The translations under genes and the position numbers were made by a program. This document shows, one piece after another, positions 36,426 through 44,874 of a stretch of 64,000 nucleotides of DNA. Position 1 is the stretch's first letter; each line of letters opens with the position of its first letter. Location of the stretch: assembly GCF_006716425.1 (NCBI RefSeq), contig NZ_VFOZ01000001.1, positions 2,170,001-2,234,000 of the forward strand, given 5' to 3'. The notes beneath the pieces were generated by a model. It was not told the DNA's origin and did not search any database. It saw nothing but the letters and a program-made list of their open reading frames with translations. Origin of the DNA: Actinoallomurus bryophytorum. GTDB taxonomy: Bacteria; Actinomycetota; Actinomycetes; Streptosporangiales; Streptosporangiaceae.

Positions 36426-37552
36426 CCCGCCACGCCATCGCCCCGGCAACTCGTAGCGCACGCGACGCGCCGCGCGATGCCGGGGCGGTACAGGCCACCG
36501 GCGCGATCATCCTCGCTCTCGGTTCCCTACTGGTGATCCCGCTGCTCATCACCCTGGGCCTGTCCGGCGCGAGCCAAGCCACCTGCGGGCAACCCACGAC
36601 GAGCCAACCCGGCCTCACCACCGACGCCCGCACCCAAATCCCCGCCGAATACCTACGCCTGTATCAAGCGGCCGGAAGACAGTACGGACTGCCGTGGGCC
36701 CTGCTTGCCGCCATCGGCAAGACCGAATCCGACCACGGCCGCGACCCCAGCGCCGGTGTCCACGCAGGCGCGAACTCAGCCGGGGCCGCCGGGCCCATGC
36801 AGATCGGCATCGGCGGAGCCGCCGGAAACAACTGGGGCGGCACGCCCCGCCACCCCGCCGGCCAAGCCACCGGTGGAGTCGGCGTCGACGGAAACGGCGA
36901 CGGGTGGGCCGACGTCCATGACCCCGCCGACGCCATCCCCGGCGCGGCCCGATTCCTGCTCGCCCACGGCGCCCCCGGCAACCTGCCCCACGCGGTGTTC
37001 GCCTACAACCCCGACCCCGCCTACGTCCGACGCGTCACCGCCCAAGCCACCCGCTACGGCACCGGCACCACCCCACCCGGCACCGGCACGGACCTGGATC
37101 CGGTCACATGTCCGGGCGACGTCGACGCGTTCACCAACATCCCCGGAGGCGCGGCGGCGACTGTCCTGTCCTACGCACGCGCCCAGATCGGCAAACCCTA
37201 CGTTTACGGTGCCGAGGGACCCGATTCCTTTGACTGCTCGGGTCTGACGATGATGGCCTACCGCGCCGCCCACATCACCATCCCCCGCCTATCCGATGCT
37301 CAGTACTGGCACGGCCCCCGCATCCGACTCGGGACCGAACAACCCGGCGACCTCGTCTTCTTCGACTACAAGCCCGGCCACACCGGCCCCGGCCACGTCG
37401 GCATCGTCGAAAACCCCCACACCGGCATCATGATCGTCGCACCCCACACCGGCGCCACCGTACGACGCCAGTCCTATCGCGACTACCCCGGCGGGCCGGT
37501 CGGGTTCACCCGGCCAGCAACGACCTCTCGTGTACGGGCCACGGAGCAGTGA
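36422..37552 (+). CDS. Bifunctional cell-wall hydrolase: lytic transglycosylase plus NlpC/P60
   Basis: The 376-residue protein has one membrane helix (IILALGSLLVIPLLITLGLS), a lytic transglycosylase-like domain (about 75-220: YGLPWALLAAIGKTESDHG with the catalytic Glu; AGPMQIG; FAYNPDPAYV) and an NlpC/P60 domain (about 240-370: DSFDCSGLTMMAYRA with nucleophile Cys, GPGHVGIVENP with His). Such two-domain enzymes open peptidoglycan for T4SS channels in Gram-positive hosts. It is the last gene of the transfer operon. Confidence 0.93.
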   Translation: MTRHAIAPATRSARDAPRDAGAVQATGAIILALGSLLVIPLLITLGLSGASQATCGQPTTSQPGLTTDARTQIPAEYLRLYQAAGRQYGLPWALLAAIGKTESDHGRDPSAGVHAGANSAGAAGPMQIGIGGAAGNNWGGTPRHPAGQATGGVGVDGNGDGWADVHDPADAIPGAARFLLAHGAPGNLPHAVFAYNPDPAYVRRVTAQATRYGTGTTPPGTGTDLDPVTCPGDVDAFTNIPGGAAATVLSYARAQIGKPYVYGAEGPDSFDCSGLTMMAYRAAHITIPRLSDAQYWHGPRIRLGTEQPGDLVFFDYKPGHTGPGHVGIVENPHTGIMIVAPHTGATVRRQSYRDYPGGPVGFTRPATTSRVRATEQ

Positions 37553-37815
37553 ACATTTTCCGGATGATCACGATCACCGGAGGTGCAAAATCCGGAGTTC
37601 GTCAAGGCGCACGTTGTTCCTGGTTTTGAACCCCGACCCGTACCTCCAGACAGGCACGGAGGGGACACGGGGCCTTCGTTCGCGTCGTCCAAGGGTCGCC
37701 GATGGCGGGTACGGAAAGTTGATGGGCCATGGCACGTGCGCGGGGCGGTTTCCAGGCACCGAGGCGGGGGCGGACGGCTCGGCCTCGCTTACCGGTAGGC
37801 CCGGCCATGAGGTAG
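37553..37815. other. Intergenic region between convergent genes
   Basis: No gene is supported. A short symmetric stretch at about 37560-37590 (CCGG, GATC and CCGG around a centre, flanked by TTTT and AAAA) could terminate both convergent transcripts. Nothing else is recognised. Confidence 0.35.
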
Positions 37816-38064
37816 TTACAGGTCTGAAATGCGGTGGCCGATTCTGCCGTTCGAGCGGCTGATGGTGTATTTCCAGAATCGGTTGTGGCCTGTCTGATCG
37901 AAGTGGTCGTTGTGCAGGGCGTAGACGGCGGGTTCGTCGGCGTCGAGGGTTCCGGTGATGAAGTCGCATTCGCGGCACACGATCGAGTGCAGCTCGAGAT
38001 AGGCGCGGTGGTCGGCGAGTTTTTCCCGGGCTGTGGCCGAGGTGATCGTGATGCCGGTGTTCAT
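37816..38064 (-). CDS. Small hypothetical protein coupled to a DNA-binding-like gene
   Basis: The 82-residue product (MNTGITITSATAREKLADHR start; CRECDFITGT; VYALHNDHFDQTGHNRFW) is not recognised. A Cys pair and several His could bind metal. ATG at 38064 overlaps the stop of the upstream gene as ATGA, which supports that it is translated. It is the last gene of the minus-strand pair. Confidence 0.6.
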   Translation of the reverse strand: MNTGITITSATAREKLADHRAYLELHSIVCRECDFITGTLDADEPAVYALHNDHFDQTGHNRFWKYTISRSNGRIGHRISDL

Positions 38065-38894
38065 GAGTCGACCTCCAGGGCGAGGTCAGGGTTGGGCGGG
38101 CAGAGGCCGGTGTCGGTGCCGGGCGATGACGCCTGCTCAAATGACGTGCTGCGGCATCTCGCCTGCAGCGCGGAGAGTTCGGCTCGTTGGTGGAAGTCGG
38201 CGGTGGCCTGGCGGTGGATCAATTCAGGGTCCTTGGTGCGGGGACACGGTGTGCACGGTGTGCGGGCGTCGGTGCGTAGCAGGCTCTGGCGGGCCGCCTC
38301 GCGCGCGTACTCCAGCGCGGTGGCCGGGTCGGAGCCACAGGTGATGCGATCGGTGACGATCGCCCACCAGGAGGCGTAGGCACGCCAATAGATAAGGCTG
38401 TACATGGCGGCGAACAGGTCCACCGTGGTCTCCGCCGGGCACTCGGTCAGTTGCTCGGCGAGTCCGGCGTGTGCCTTGACGGCTTCGTTCTCGGCGTCTT
38501 CGCGCAGCTCGGCCGCCCGATGGCGCAATTCGGTGGCCTGCGGGTGCATTGTCGGGGCGGTGAGGTGCCACCGGTAGGTGATCGCACCGGGCCCGCGGGG
38601 CGGATCGGGGACGCGCTGGGCGATACCGGCTTTTTTTAGCTCTGCCAGGATGCTCACCGTCGTGGAATACGCCAGGCCGGCGACACTGGCGAGCTGTACC
38701 GGCGTAGAGCCGGGATGGGTATCCAGCGCCGTGATGACGGCATCGGTGCTGTGTGGCCGGGACCGTCGCGGTCGCCCGGGAAAGCCAAACAGCAGCCGCA
38801 TTGCGTCGTTCACCGAAGGCGCAGCTGACCGCGCTTGCAGCCACGCGATCTTGTCGTACACCTGTTGGTCGACGGAAATACTGCGATTCACCAT
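38061..38894 (-). CDS. RHH/winged-helix protein with a Y-A-R-W-W-family C-terminal part
   Basis: The 277-residue protein begins with a ribbon-helix-helix-like segment (NRSISVDQQVYDKIAWLQAR), followed by a winged-helix region (STPVQLASVAGLAYSTTVSI, LAELKKAGIAQRV). The C-terminal half (YWRAYASWWAIVTDRITCGS, EYAREAARQSLLRTDAR, then RQATADFHQ) matches a region in the proteins at 39525, 40916 and 42302. It therefore joins DNA-binding domains to that unknown domain. Regulation of its own neighbourhood is possible. Confidence 0.65.
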   Translation of the reverse strand: MVNRSISVDQQVYDKIAWLQARSAAPSVNDAMRLLFGFPGRPRRSRPHSTDAVITALDTHPGSTPVQLASVAGLAYSTTVSILAELKKAGIAQRVPDPPRGPGAITYRWHLTAPTMHPQATELRHRAAELREDAENEAVKAHAGLAEQLTECPAETTVDLFAAMYSLIYWRAYASWWAIVTDRITCGSDPATALEYAREAARQSLLRTDARTPCTPCPRTKDPELIHRQATADFHQRAELSALQARCRSTSFEQASSPGTDTGLCPPNPDLALEVDS

Positions 38895-39168
38895 CGCGAT
38901 CTATCCCTTCTCAACAATTCGGCGGGCAGGCGCACGCTGCACACCGGGGCGGAGCCTTCGCCTCACCTCTGGATTTCCCGGGTCAAAAGCCGCTTGCAGA
39001 TTCGTGCCTGAGTTTCAGTTCGCGGCGGCTACGCGGACCGGCCTGGCGGGGCCGGAGATACCGGAATGACTCCCCGACGCCGGGCCAGAGGGCGACCCGA
39101 CCACTCCTTCGTTGAGGCAGCCTCATATGGAAGCCATGAGGGAGATCTGGCGAACCGGCCCCGCCTCG
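38895..39168. other. Intergenic region upstream of the RHH/wHTH gene
   Basis: No gene is supported; it probably carries the promoter for the minus-strand gene at 38894. No hairpin or repeat stood out. Confidence 0.3.
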
Positions 39169-39528
39169 CTATGGCGCTTCGATGCCGCCCTCAGCGAGGA
39201 ATGCCTCAGCCAGTTCTCCAGCGACCCACTCGGCGGTAATTCCTTGATCCGGCCGATATCGGGCCACCCAGGCGTGGATGATCAGCTCGGCATCGTCGGC
39301 CTGGAAGTCCCGCTCGGCGTAGCGTTGGTGGACTTCGCGCGGCAGATAACTCCAGAACGTCATCCAATGCCGTTCGAGGAATCGACCGGCATAGGCCCAC
39401 GGATACAGCGACCTGTCGTAGGCCTGTGTGGATATTTCTCCTCGAATGAGCCGCGAGAGACCTTTTTGGGTCGGCGTTCTCGCCAGACCCGGTGGCCGTT
39501 TCTTTCTTTTCATGTCACGGAAGTTCAT
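39169..39528 (-). CDS. Hypothetical protein coupled to a Y-A-R-W-W-family gene
   Basis: The 119-residue product (MNFRDMKRKKRPPGLARTPT start; ISTQAYDRSLYPWAYAGRFL; WMTFWSYLPREVHQRYAERD) is not recognised. It is rich in aromatic residues, and its C-terminal third is acidic (ADDAELIIHAWVARYRPDQG). The ATG at 39528 overlaps the stop of the upstream gene as ATGA, so the two are probably made together. Confidence 0.65.
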   Translation of the reverse strand: MNFRDMKRKKRPPGLARTPTQKGLSRLIRGEISTQAYDRSLYPWAYAGRFLERHWMTFWSYLPREVHQRYAERDFQADDAELIIHAWVARYRPDQGITAEWVAGELAEAFLAEGGIEAP

Positions 39529-39941
39529 TCCGCGTGGCCGGTAGCGGTGGTGCCCGGTGCGGCGGCGGGTTCGGTGGTGGGCGGGTAGAGGGTGGCGGTG
39601 TCGTGGAAGAAAGCGCGGGCCGCTTCGAGTGTCGTGATCGCTTGGGCGTTGGTGTGGTGACATTCGCTTCGGGGCGTTGGCAGGACCAGCAACGCGTCGT
39701 GGGCGACCTTACGAGCGGCGGCCAGTGCGGCTGCGGGATCGGCCTGCCCGTCGTGTACAACGTGGTCGGTCAGGGTGGTCCACCAACGCGCGTAGGCGCG
39801 GCGTTCGAGGGCCTCGGCGATCACGGCGGCCGGGACCGGTTCGTCACTTCGGAGCATGCAGATGAGTGTTTGGCTGGCGACTCGCGATGCCTGAAGGACC
39901 TGCTCTTGGCGTGTGAGCAGAGTCTGAGTCAAGTCCTCCAT
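39525..39941 (-). CDS. Y-A-R-W-W-family protein, copy 2
   Basis: The 138-residue product has the shared core: ALERRAYARWWTTLTDHVVH, then ADPAAALAAARKVAHDALLV and a C-terminal AITTLEAARAFFHDTATLYP. The order YARWW, an alpha-helical AAR stretch and FxHDTA is the same as in the proteins at 40916 and 42302 and in the C-terminal half of 38061. No known domain was recognised. It is the start of a two-gene unit with 39169. Confidence 0.62.
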   Translation of the reverse strand: MEDLTQTLLTRQEQVLQASRVASQTLICMLRSDEPVPAAVIAEALERRAYARWWTTLTDHVVHDGQADPAAALAAARKVAHDALLVLPTPRSECHHTNAQAITTLEAARAFFHDTATLYPPTTEPAAAPGTTATGHAE

Positions 39942-40293
39942 CGTTGATCCTCCTTCTCCCGGGCCTGGGGTTCCATGTGGTCCGGCACGGTGCCGATGGC
40001 GACCCGGGAGCGGGAGGATGAAGCGCCTTCACCCGCGCTGTCCAGTCACGCGCAGCAGACGCCAAGAAGTACCCAAGGACCGGCCGTTCCCGCAGAGGCG
40101 ACACGAATAGCCGAACAGGTAGCGGACGCGCCCGGAACGGGAAACACGTGATGCCGGTATCGGAGTCACGTGACCCTGTATACCCGGCAGCATGCGCCCG
40201 CCTGGCGGCCTTGGACGTTCGCCGGTCGACCGGAGACAGCGCCACCGGTCGTCCTCGGCCGCTCCTCACCGACGGAGGAACCTCTTGGACGTA
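39942..40293. other. Intergenic region with divergent promoters
   Basis: It lies between the minus-strand Y-A-R-W-W gene and the plus-strand DUF4314 gene. No additional coding frame is convincing. The segment at about 40080-40180 is less GC-rich and is a reasonable promoter site. GGAGGA at about 40274 is the ribosome site for the next gene. Confidence 0.35.
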
Positions 40294-40503
40294 ATGGCGA
40301 AGTGTCACCCTGGTGACCGCGTTCGGCTGGTTCGGACAACCGACCCGTACACCCGTCTGCCGGTCGGTGCACGCGGTACCGTCCGGCTCATCGACGGGGC
40401 CGGGACCGTCCACATCGCTTGGGACGACGGGCACCTCTTGGGGCTCATTCCCGGCGCCGACCACTTCGAGGTCCTGCTACCCCTGGCGCAGGCCCACGAA
40501 TGA
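40294..40503 (+). CDS. DUF4314-family small protein
   Basis: The 69-residue product has the DUF4314 pattern: CHPGDRVRLVRTTDPYTRLP, GARGTVRLIDGAGTVHIAWD, DGHLLGLIPGADHFEVL, a small SH3-like barrel. Members are common in conjugative elements and plasmids; the function is unknown. ATG at 40294 was chosen; a TTG nine bases upstream is possible. Confidence 0.8.
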   Translation: MAKCHPGDRVRLVRTTDPYTRLPVGARGTVRLIDGAGTVHIAWDDGHLLGLIPGADHFEVLLPLAQAHE

Positions 40504-40548
40504 CAGACCCATGGTCAGGCTCGCGGTCGACGCAACGCCGCCCGCTGG

Positions 40549-40586
40549 CCGGGCATCAGCAACCCCCTCCGGAGGCTGATGCCCGG
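40549..40586. terminator. Perfect 12-bp inverted repeat, probable terminator
   Basis: CCGGGCATCAGC (40549-40560) and GCTGATGCCCGG (40575-40586) pair exactly around a 14-nt loop that contains a smaller CCTCCGGAGG palindrome. It lies 46 bp after the DUF4314 stop. No T-tract follows, so a terminator is likely but not certain. Confidence 0.5.
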
Positions 40587-40639
40587 TCAGCTCTCGGCTT
40601 CTCTCAGCCTCAAAAAGGGCGAGCGGGTGTTCAGCCGAT

Positions 40640-40915
40640 GATTGTGCGGCGGGCGATCTCGTAGCCAGTAGCGGTATCCAGGTCACGGGCGTGGACAACG
40701 CTCGACCCCGCGGAGAGCCTCGTCTTGAGGTTGTTCGCCTTGAGCTTGGTCTCGGCCGAGGTGGCTGTCTTGGCGAGAGCCGGCGTGTGGGTCAAGGTTT
40801 CGCTGAAATGCCGATACCGCTGGCTGAAGCGCTGGATGGCGGGGGGCTTGGTCGCCGGGGGAACAACATTGTCCTCTGCGAGCGAGGTGTGGGCAGGTGG
40901 GGTGGTCGCGGTGGT
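40640..40915 (-). other. Open stretch continuing in frame after the copy-3 stop
   Basis: Directly after the TGA that ends the gene at 40916, the same frame stays open for about 90 codons and reads like protein: EDNVVPPATKPPAIQRFSQR, FSETLTHTPALAKTATSAET, then VVHARDLDTATGYEIARRTI and a TGA. There is no good start codon inside. It may be the tail of a longer ancestral protein cut off by a nonsense mutation, or chance. Confidence 0.35.
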
Positions 40916-41467
40916 TCACCACCTGTTCGGATCCAGGGGCGTGTCCGGGCCGGGATGTGGTCGTAGGACCGGGCCGGGGTTGATGGCGGGTCGCCAGGCG
41001 GGATGGGTGGCCTGGTGTGGTGGCGTCGCTGTGGTGCGTGGCGGCGTTGGATAGGCGGGGCCGGTGATGCTCGGGGCGGAGGGCCCGGGTCCGGTGATGG
41101 CCTCGACATTGAAGATCGCGGTGTCGTGGTAGAAGCGGCGGGTCGCCTCGGCGGTGGCATGGGATTGCGCGATGGTGAACCATGACCTGTTCGGTATCGG
41201 TTGCCCGGACTGCAGGAGCGATTGGCGGGCGGCGGTACGGGCGTTGGTCAGGGCGATCATCGGGTCCAGGCCGCCGTGCTCGATCGTGCGTGTGAGGTCG
41301 ATCCACCAGCGTGCGTACGGCACGGTGTGCGCGGCCTGGTCCATGGCGGCGGCGAGTGCGGTGTCCTCGTGTTTGTCCATGGCATCGCGAAGATCCGAAC
41401 GCGCTCGGATCACGGCGTCCACTGCCTGCTCACACATCTTGAACAGGTGATCACGGAATATGGTCAT
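40916..41467 (-). CDS. Y-A-R-W-W-family protein, copy 3
   Basis: The 183-residue product begins MTIFRDHLFKMCEQAVDAVI and has the core VPYARWWIDLTRTIEHGGLD, ALTNARTAARQSLLQSGQPI and RRFYHDTAIFNVEAITGPGP. The C-terminal 50 residues are Pro/Thr-rich. It aligns along its whole length with the protein encoded at 42302-42833. ATG at 41467 follows the decayed vWA copy, so this pair is a duplicate of the vWA/copy-4 pair. Function unknown. Confidence 0.7.
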   Translation of the reverse strand: MTIFRDHLFKMCEQAVDAVIRARSDLRDAMDKHEDTALAAAMDQAAHTVPYARWWIDLTRTIEHGGLDPMIALTNARTAARQSLLQSGQPIPNRSWFTIAQSHATAEATRRFYHDTAIFNVEAITGPGPSAPSITGPAYPTPPRTTATPPHQATHPAWRPAINPGPVLRPHPGPDTPLDPNRW

Positions 41468-41659
41468 CGTGTCCCCCCGATGTCGGGTTGTCGGTGGCTC
41501 CTCGGTGGCTGCCCAGCGGGCGGGTGCCGGTGGACGGGTGAGGGTTGCTCGCCTCGGACCCGCTGGTCCAGTCCAACCCGATGGCCGCGCGCGGGGCGTG
41601 GGCCGTACCGCGTACTGCGTAGGCGTCGGCTCAGGTGGTGCGCAGGTGCGGGTTGCGGC

Positions 41660-42185
41660 GCGGTCTATGGCGTCGCAGAACTTCTCACTCGAGTCGATGG
41701 CTTTGAACTCCCGCACGCGGGTGGGGTTTGCCGGGGCAGGTGATGGGTTGGACGCTCATGCCGAAGATGATGGTGGCCGAGCGGGCGTCCGGGACGCTGG
41801 CGGCTTTACGAGGATCCAGGCGGCGGGGCGCGGAGTGGCCAGCTCGCGCATGGATCCGGACACGTCACAGGCGATGCCGAGTCGTACGGCGGGGTGGGGA
41901 CACATGGCGGCGGGTTATTCGGGTGAACGGTTCGGCGGTGGAGGTGGCCCCAGCGGCGCGTTGGGCGTCGGCGGCCGGTGCGCCGAGCGTCCGCGACCGT
42001 CCGGGTGGTGTGGCCGATTGCTCAGCGGCGCGTTCGCGTGCGGAACGGGGGCTAGCTGCGGGGGGACGAAAGTGCGTCCGTGTCCGCGACGGCGGTCAGT
42101 GCGGAGGTGATCGCCTCAGCCAACGGTGGGGGGCCGCTCGACTCGCCGGCGTTCTTCTCCACCGCTGAAGGCCGGCGCGCAGATG
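41660..42185 (-). pseudogene. Decayed partial copy of the zincin-vWA gene
   Basis: Across changing minus-strand frames, fragments match the intact gene at 43020-44837: VEKNAGESSGPPPLAEAIT (intact EMEKNAGESSGPSPLAEAIT), AADAQRAAGAT with AEPFTRITRRHV, SVPDARSATIIFGMSVQPIT, and REFKAIDSSEKFCDAID. The part encoding the region between the first two blocks is deleted, and the vWA metal site is out of frame. It sits between copy 4 and copy 3 of the unknown family, so a segment including the end of vWA and its neighbour was duplicated in tandem. Confidence 0.8.
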
Positions 42186-42301
42186 AGTGTTTCGGTGAGG
42201 TGCTGGCAGCCCTGGCGCCTGGTTGCCCGATCGCCACATGGTGTTCGCTGGGGAACAGTTCGGGCGTTGGTTCGTCTGCCGGTGGATGGGGCATCACGGG
42301 T

Positions 42302-42833
42302 TCATCGTTCGTTGCCGGTTGGAGTGTCTGGACCGTGGTGGGACTGTCCCACTGTCGGGGTGCCGTGGCCGCTGGCGGGTGGCCAGGTAGGGCCGGTGGT
42401 CTGATGGGGTGGTGCCGCTGCGGCATGCGGCACTCCCGTTCCGGTGATGGCAGGAGCAGCGGATTCGGATCCGGTGATGGTGTCGAGGTTGAAGAGCGCG
42501 GTGTCGCGGAAAAAGCGGCGGGCCGCTTCGGTGGCGGCGTGCGAATGCGCAACGTTGAACCATGAATCGCCGGGCGTGGGGTGGGGCAGCAGGAGGGCTT
42601 GCCGGGCGGCGGCACGGACTTTGGTGAGCGCGGCCATTGCCTCTAGTCCGCCGTGTTCGATCTCGTCGGTGACGGCCATCCACCAGCGGGCGTACGGCTG
42701 GGCGTGTGCGACATGTTCCATTGCCCGGGCGAACTTCGGGTCCTCGCTCTCGTCCAAGACGAGGGTGAGCTCCTCGCGTGCGCGCATGGCCTCGTCCAGG
42801 GCCCCTGAACAGGTGATCGCAGAAGGTGTCCAT
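42302..42833 (-). pseudogene. Y-A-R-W-W-family protein, copy 4, frameshifted near its start
   Basis: The first codons read MDTFCDHLFR, matching MTIFRDHLFK of copy 3. The matching continuation (ALDEAMRAREELTLVLDESE, PYARWWMAVTDEIEHGGLEA, ALTKVRAAARQALLLPHPTP, RRFFRDTALFNLDTITGSES) is in another frame. A run of four G on the minus strand (42802-42805) has one base more than needed, so translation would go out of frame after ten codons. The remainder of the gene is intact, so this is recent or a sequencing error. It follows the intact vWA gene by 187 bp. Confidence 0.72.
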
Positions 42834-43019
42834 TGATGTTCTCCTTCATCGTCTGTCGGGTCGTTCTTACGAGCCGGTGAGCATGCGCTCCGGATAGTTG
42901 GCCCGATGGTCTTGGGCAGCGGCCGTCCGGTGCGCGGAGTGAGGGTGGCCCGCCTGGTGGCCGCCGGTCCAGGCAAACCCCCATCGGGGCGGGGACATCC
43001 TGGGGGTGCCCGGGATTGG

Positions 43020-44837
43020 TCAGGTGGCGCGTAGGGCGCGGACGGCGGCGCGGCCGATGACATCAGCCGCATCGGCGGGGGTCGTAAGAGTGATCAGGTG
43101 GGCGCCGTCCATGCACACGGCCATATCGAGGGCGAGCCACAGCACGGCGCAGCCATTACGGATCAGGCGGGTGACGCGCTGTTGCCCGCCGATCAGCTCT
43201 GGCTCGCGGAAGCAGCCGTCGGAGACGATGACGAGCAGGCGGGCCGCGTCCGGGCGTGAGAGCTGGACGGCGCCGTCAAGGGCGTCGATGGCGTCGCAGA
43301 ACTTCTCATAGGAATCGACGGCTTTGAACTCTCGCACGCGGGCGGGGGTTTTGCCGGGGTAGGTGATGGGCTGGACGCCCCTGCCGAAGATGACGGTGGC
43401 CGAGCGGGCGTCGGGGACGCTGGCGGCGGCTTTGGCGAGGATCCAGGCGGCGGAGGCGATCGGGGCGGCCAGTTCGCGCATGGATCCGGACACGTCACAG
43501 GCGATGCCGAGCCGTAGCGGCGGGGTGGGGACATGGCGGCGGGTCGTTCGGGTGAACGGTTCGGCGGTAGGGGTGGCCCCGGCGGCGCGTTGGGCGTCAG
43601 CGGCGAGCGCGCCGCGCATCCGCAACCTTCCGGGTGGTGTGGCCGAGGTGGTTGCGGTAGGGATGCGGTCGCGGTGGGCGGCGCCCTTCAGGTGGCCCGC
43701 GAGCTTCCGTGCGGCCGCCTGTTCGGCGGGGGTCGGCGGCCGCGTGCCGGTGATTCGATCCGGTCCGCCGTCTTGGTGGCCGGGGTCGAACACGCGTCGG
43801 GCGGCGTTGGAGGCGCTGCGGCGGGCCTGTTGTTCGGCAGCGCGTTCGTGTGCGGGGCCGGGACCAGACACGGGTTGGGGTGGGGGTGCGTCCGCGTCCG
43901 CGACGGCGGTCAGCGCGGCGGTGATCGCTTCGGCAAGTGGTGAGGGCCCGCTCGACTCGCCGGCGTTCTTCTCCATCTCCTGAGAATCTGGTGGTGGTTC
44001 GTCCGCGTGGGCGCCGAGGATGGTGCACCAGCGGCGGCCGAGGTCGAGCATCGTCTCGTGATCATCATCGGCGGTGGCATGGGCGGTGTGCCACAGTGCG
44101 GACAAGGCGCTCAGGCGGCTCGCGCCGAGGATGCCTGTGATGGTGGTGGCGAGGGTCTGTGTCTCCTCGGCTTCCAAGACTCCGGCGTCGACGCGCGCCA
44201 GCAGCAGGGCGGCGGCGTGGGCGGCCTCCCAGGGCGTCATCGCCACCTGCGGTGTCACCGCAGGCGTCCCGGGGATCATGGGTGTCCCGGAGGGAGTGAT
44301 GCCGGGTGAGGTGGGCGGGGCGGTGAAGTCGGCGAGGATGAGCTGGCTGGTGCAGGCGCGCAGCCAGCGCCGGTCGGCGGGGCGAGTTCGCAGGTGGACG
44401 GCTTCGATCCGGGATTCCTCCAGCAGGGTCGCGGCTTGCAGATGTGCGGTGGTGGCGCCCGCGCCGGGGCCGGTGCTCGCGGGGGTGAGAGGCGTCAGTG
44501 TGGGGGCGATACGGGCGTGCCAGTCGCTGTGGCGGACGTGCGCGGTCTCGTGCAGGAACACTCCCCACAGGGCCGGGTATCGCTCGCGGTCCGACGGGCG
44601 CCGGGGATCACACGTCGAGGGGACATGGCCGAGATGGGCGCCGTCCAGCTCGATGGTGGCCAGGCTCGGGATGAAACATCCCGGCGCGCCGTGCCCGGCG
44701 CCGGGTGCGCAGGTGACGGTGAGGTCATCGCGGCCGGTGAGGGTCTCAGCCTGAGCGGTCAATGCAGCCGACAGCCGTAGCCAGGCACCTGCGGGCACAC
44801 GGCGGGCAGGGGTGGCGGCGATCAGATGTCCGGTCAT
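43020..44837 (-). CDS. Zincin-vWA fusion protein
   Basis: The 605-residue protein has an N-terminal zinc-protease-like region with FLHETAHVRHSDWH (HExxH at 96-100 plus further His), a helical middle rich in Ala, a charged linker (EKNAGESSGP onward) and a C-terminal von Willebrand A domain from about 440: GIACDVSGSMRELAAP with the DxSxS metal site, SATVIFGRGVQPI, ARLLVIVSDGCFREPELIGG. Such vWA proteins usually work with a MoxR-type AAA ATPase, and one is encoded 37 bp upstream. ATG at 44837 follows GGAAGGACTTT. Whether the zincin is an active peptidase is not known. Confidence 0.85.
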   Translation of the reverse strand: MTGHLIAATPARRVPAGAWLRLSAALTAQAETLTGRDDLTVTCAPGAGHGAPGCFIPSLATIELDGAHLGHVPSTCDPRRPSDRERYPALWGVFLHETAHVRHSDWHARIAPTLTPLTPASTGPGAGATTAHLQAATLLEESRIEAVHLRTRPADRRWLRACTSQLILADFTAPPTSPGITPSGTPMIPGTPAVTPQVAMTPWEAAHAAALLLARVDAGVLEAEETQTLATTITGILGASRLSALSALWHTAHATADDDHETMLDLGRRWCTILGAHADEPPPDSQEMEKNAGESSGPSPLAEAITAALTAVADADAPPPQPVSGPGPAHERAAEQQARRSASNAARRVFDPGHQDGGPDRITGTRPPTPAEQAAARKLAGHLKGAAHRDRIPTATTSATPPGRLRMRGALAADAQRAAGATPTAEPFTRTTRRHVPTPPLRLGIACDVSGSMRELAAPIASAAWILAKAAASVPDARSATVIFGRGVQPITYPGKTPARVREFKAVDSYEKFCDAIDALDGAVQLSRPDAARLLVIVSDGCFREPELIGGQQRVTRLIRNGCAVLWLALDMAVCMDGAHLITLTTPADAADVIGRAAVRALRAT

Positions 44838-44874
44838 CACAAAGTCCTTCCACGAGGTCACGGGGTGGGCCTGT

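Noticed and set aside
37600-37680. Possible tRNA on the minus strand (GGTTCAAAACC stretch)
   Set aside because: No acceptor or anticodon stem could be paired around it.
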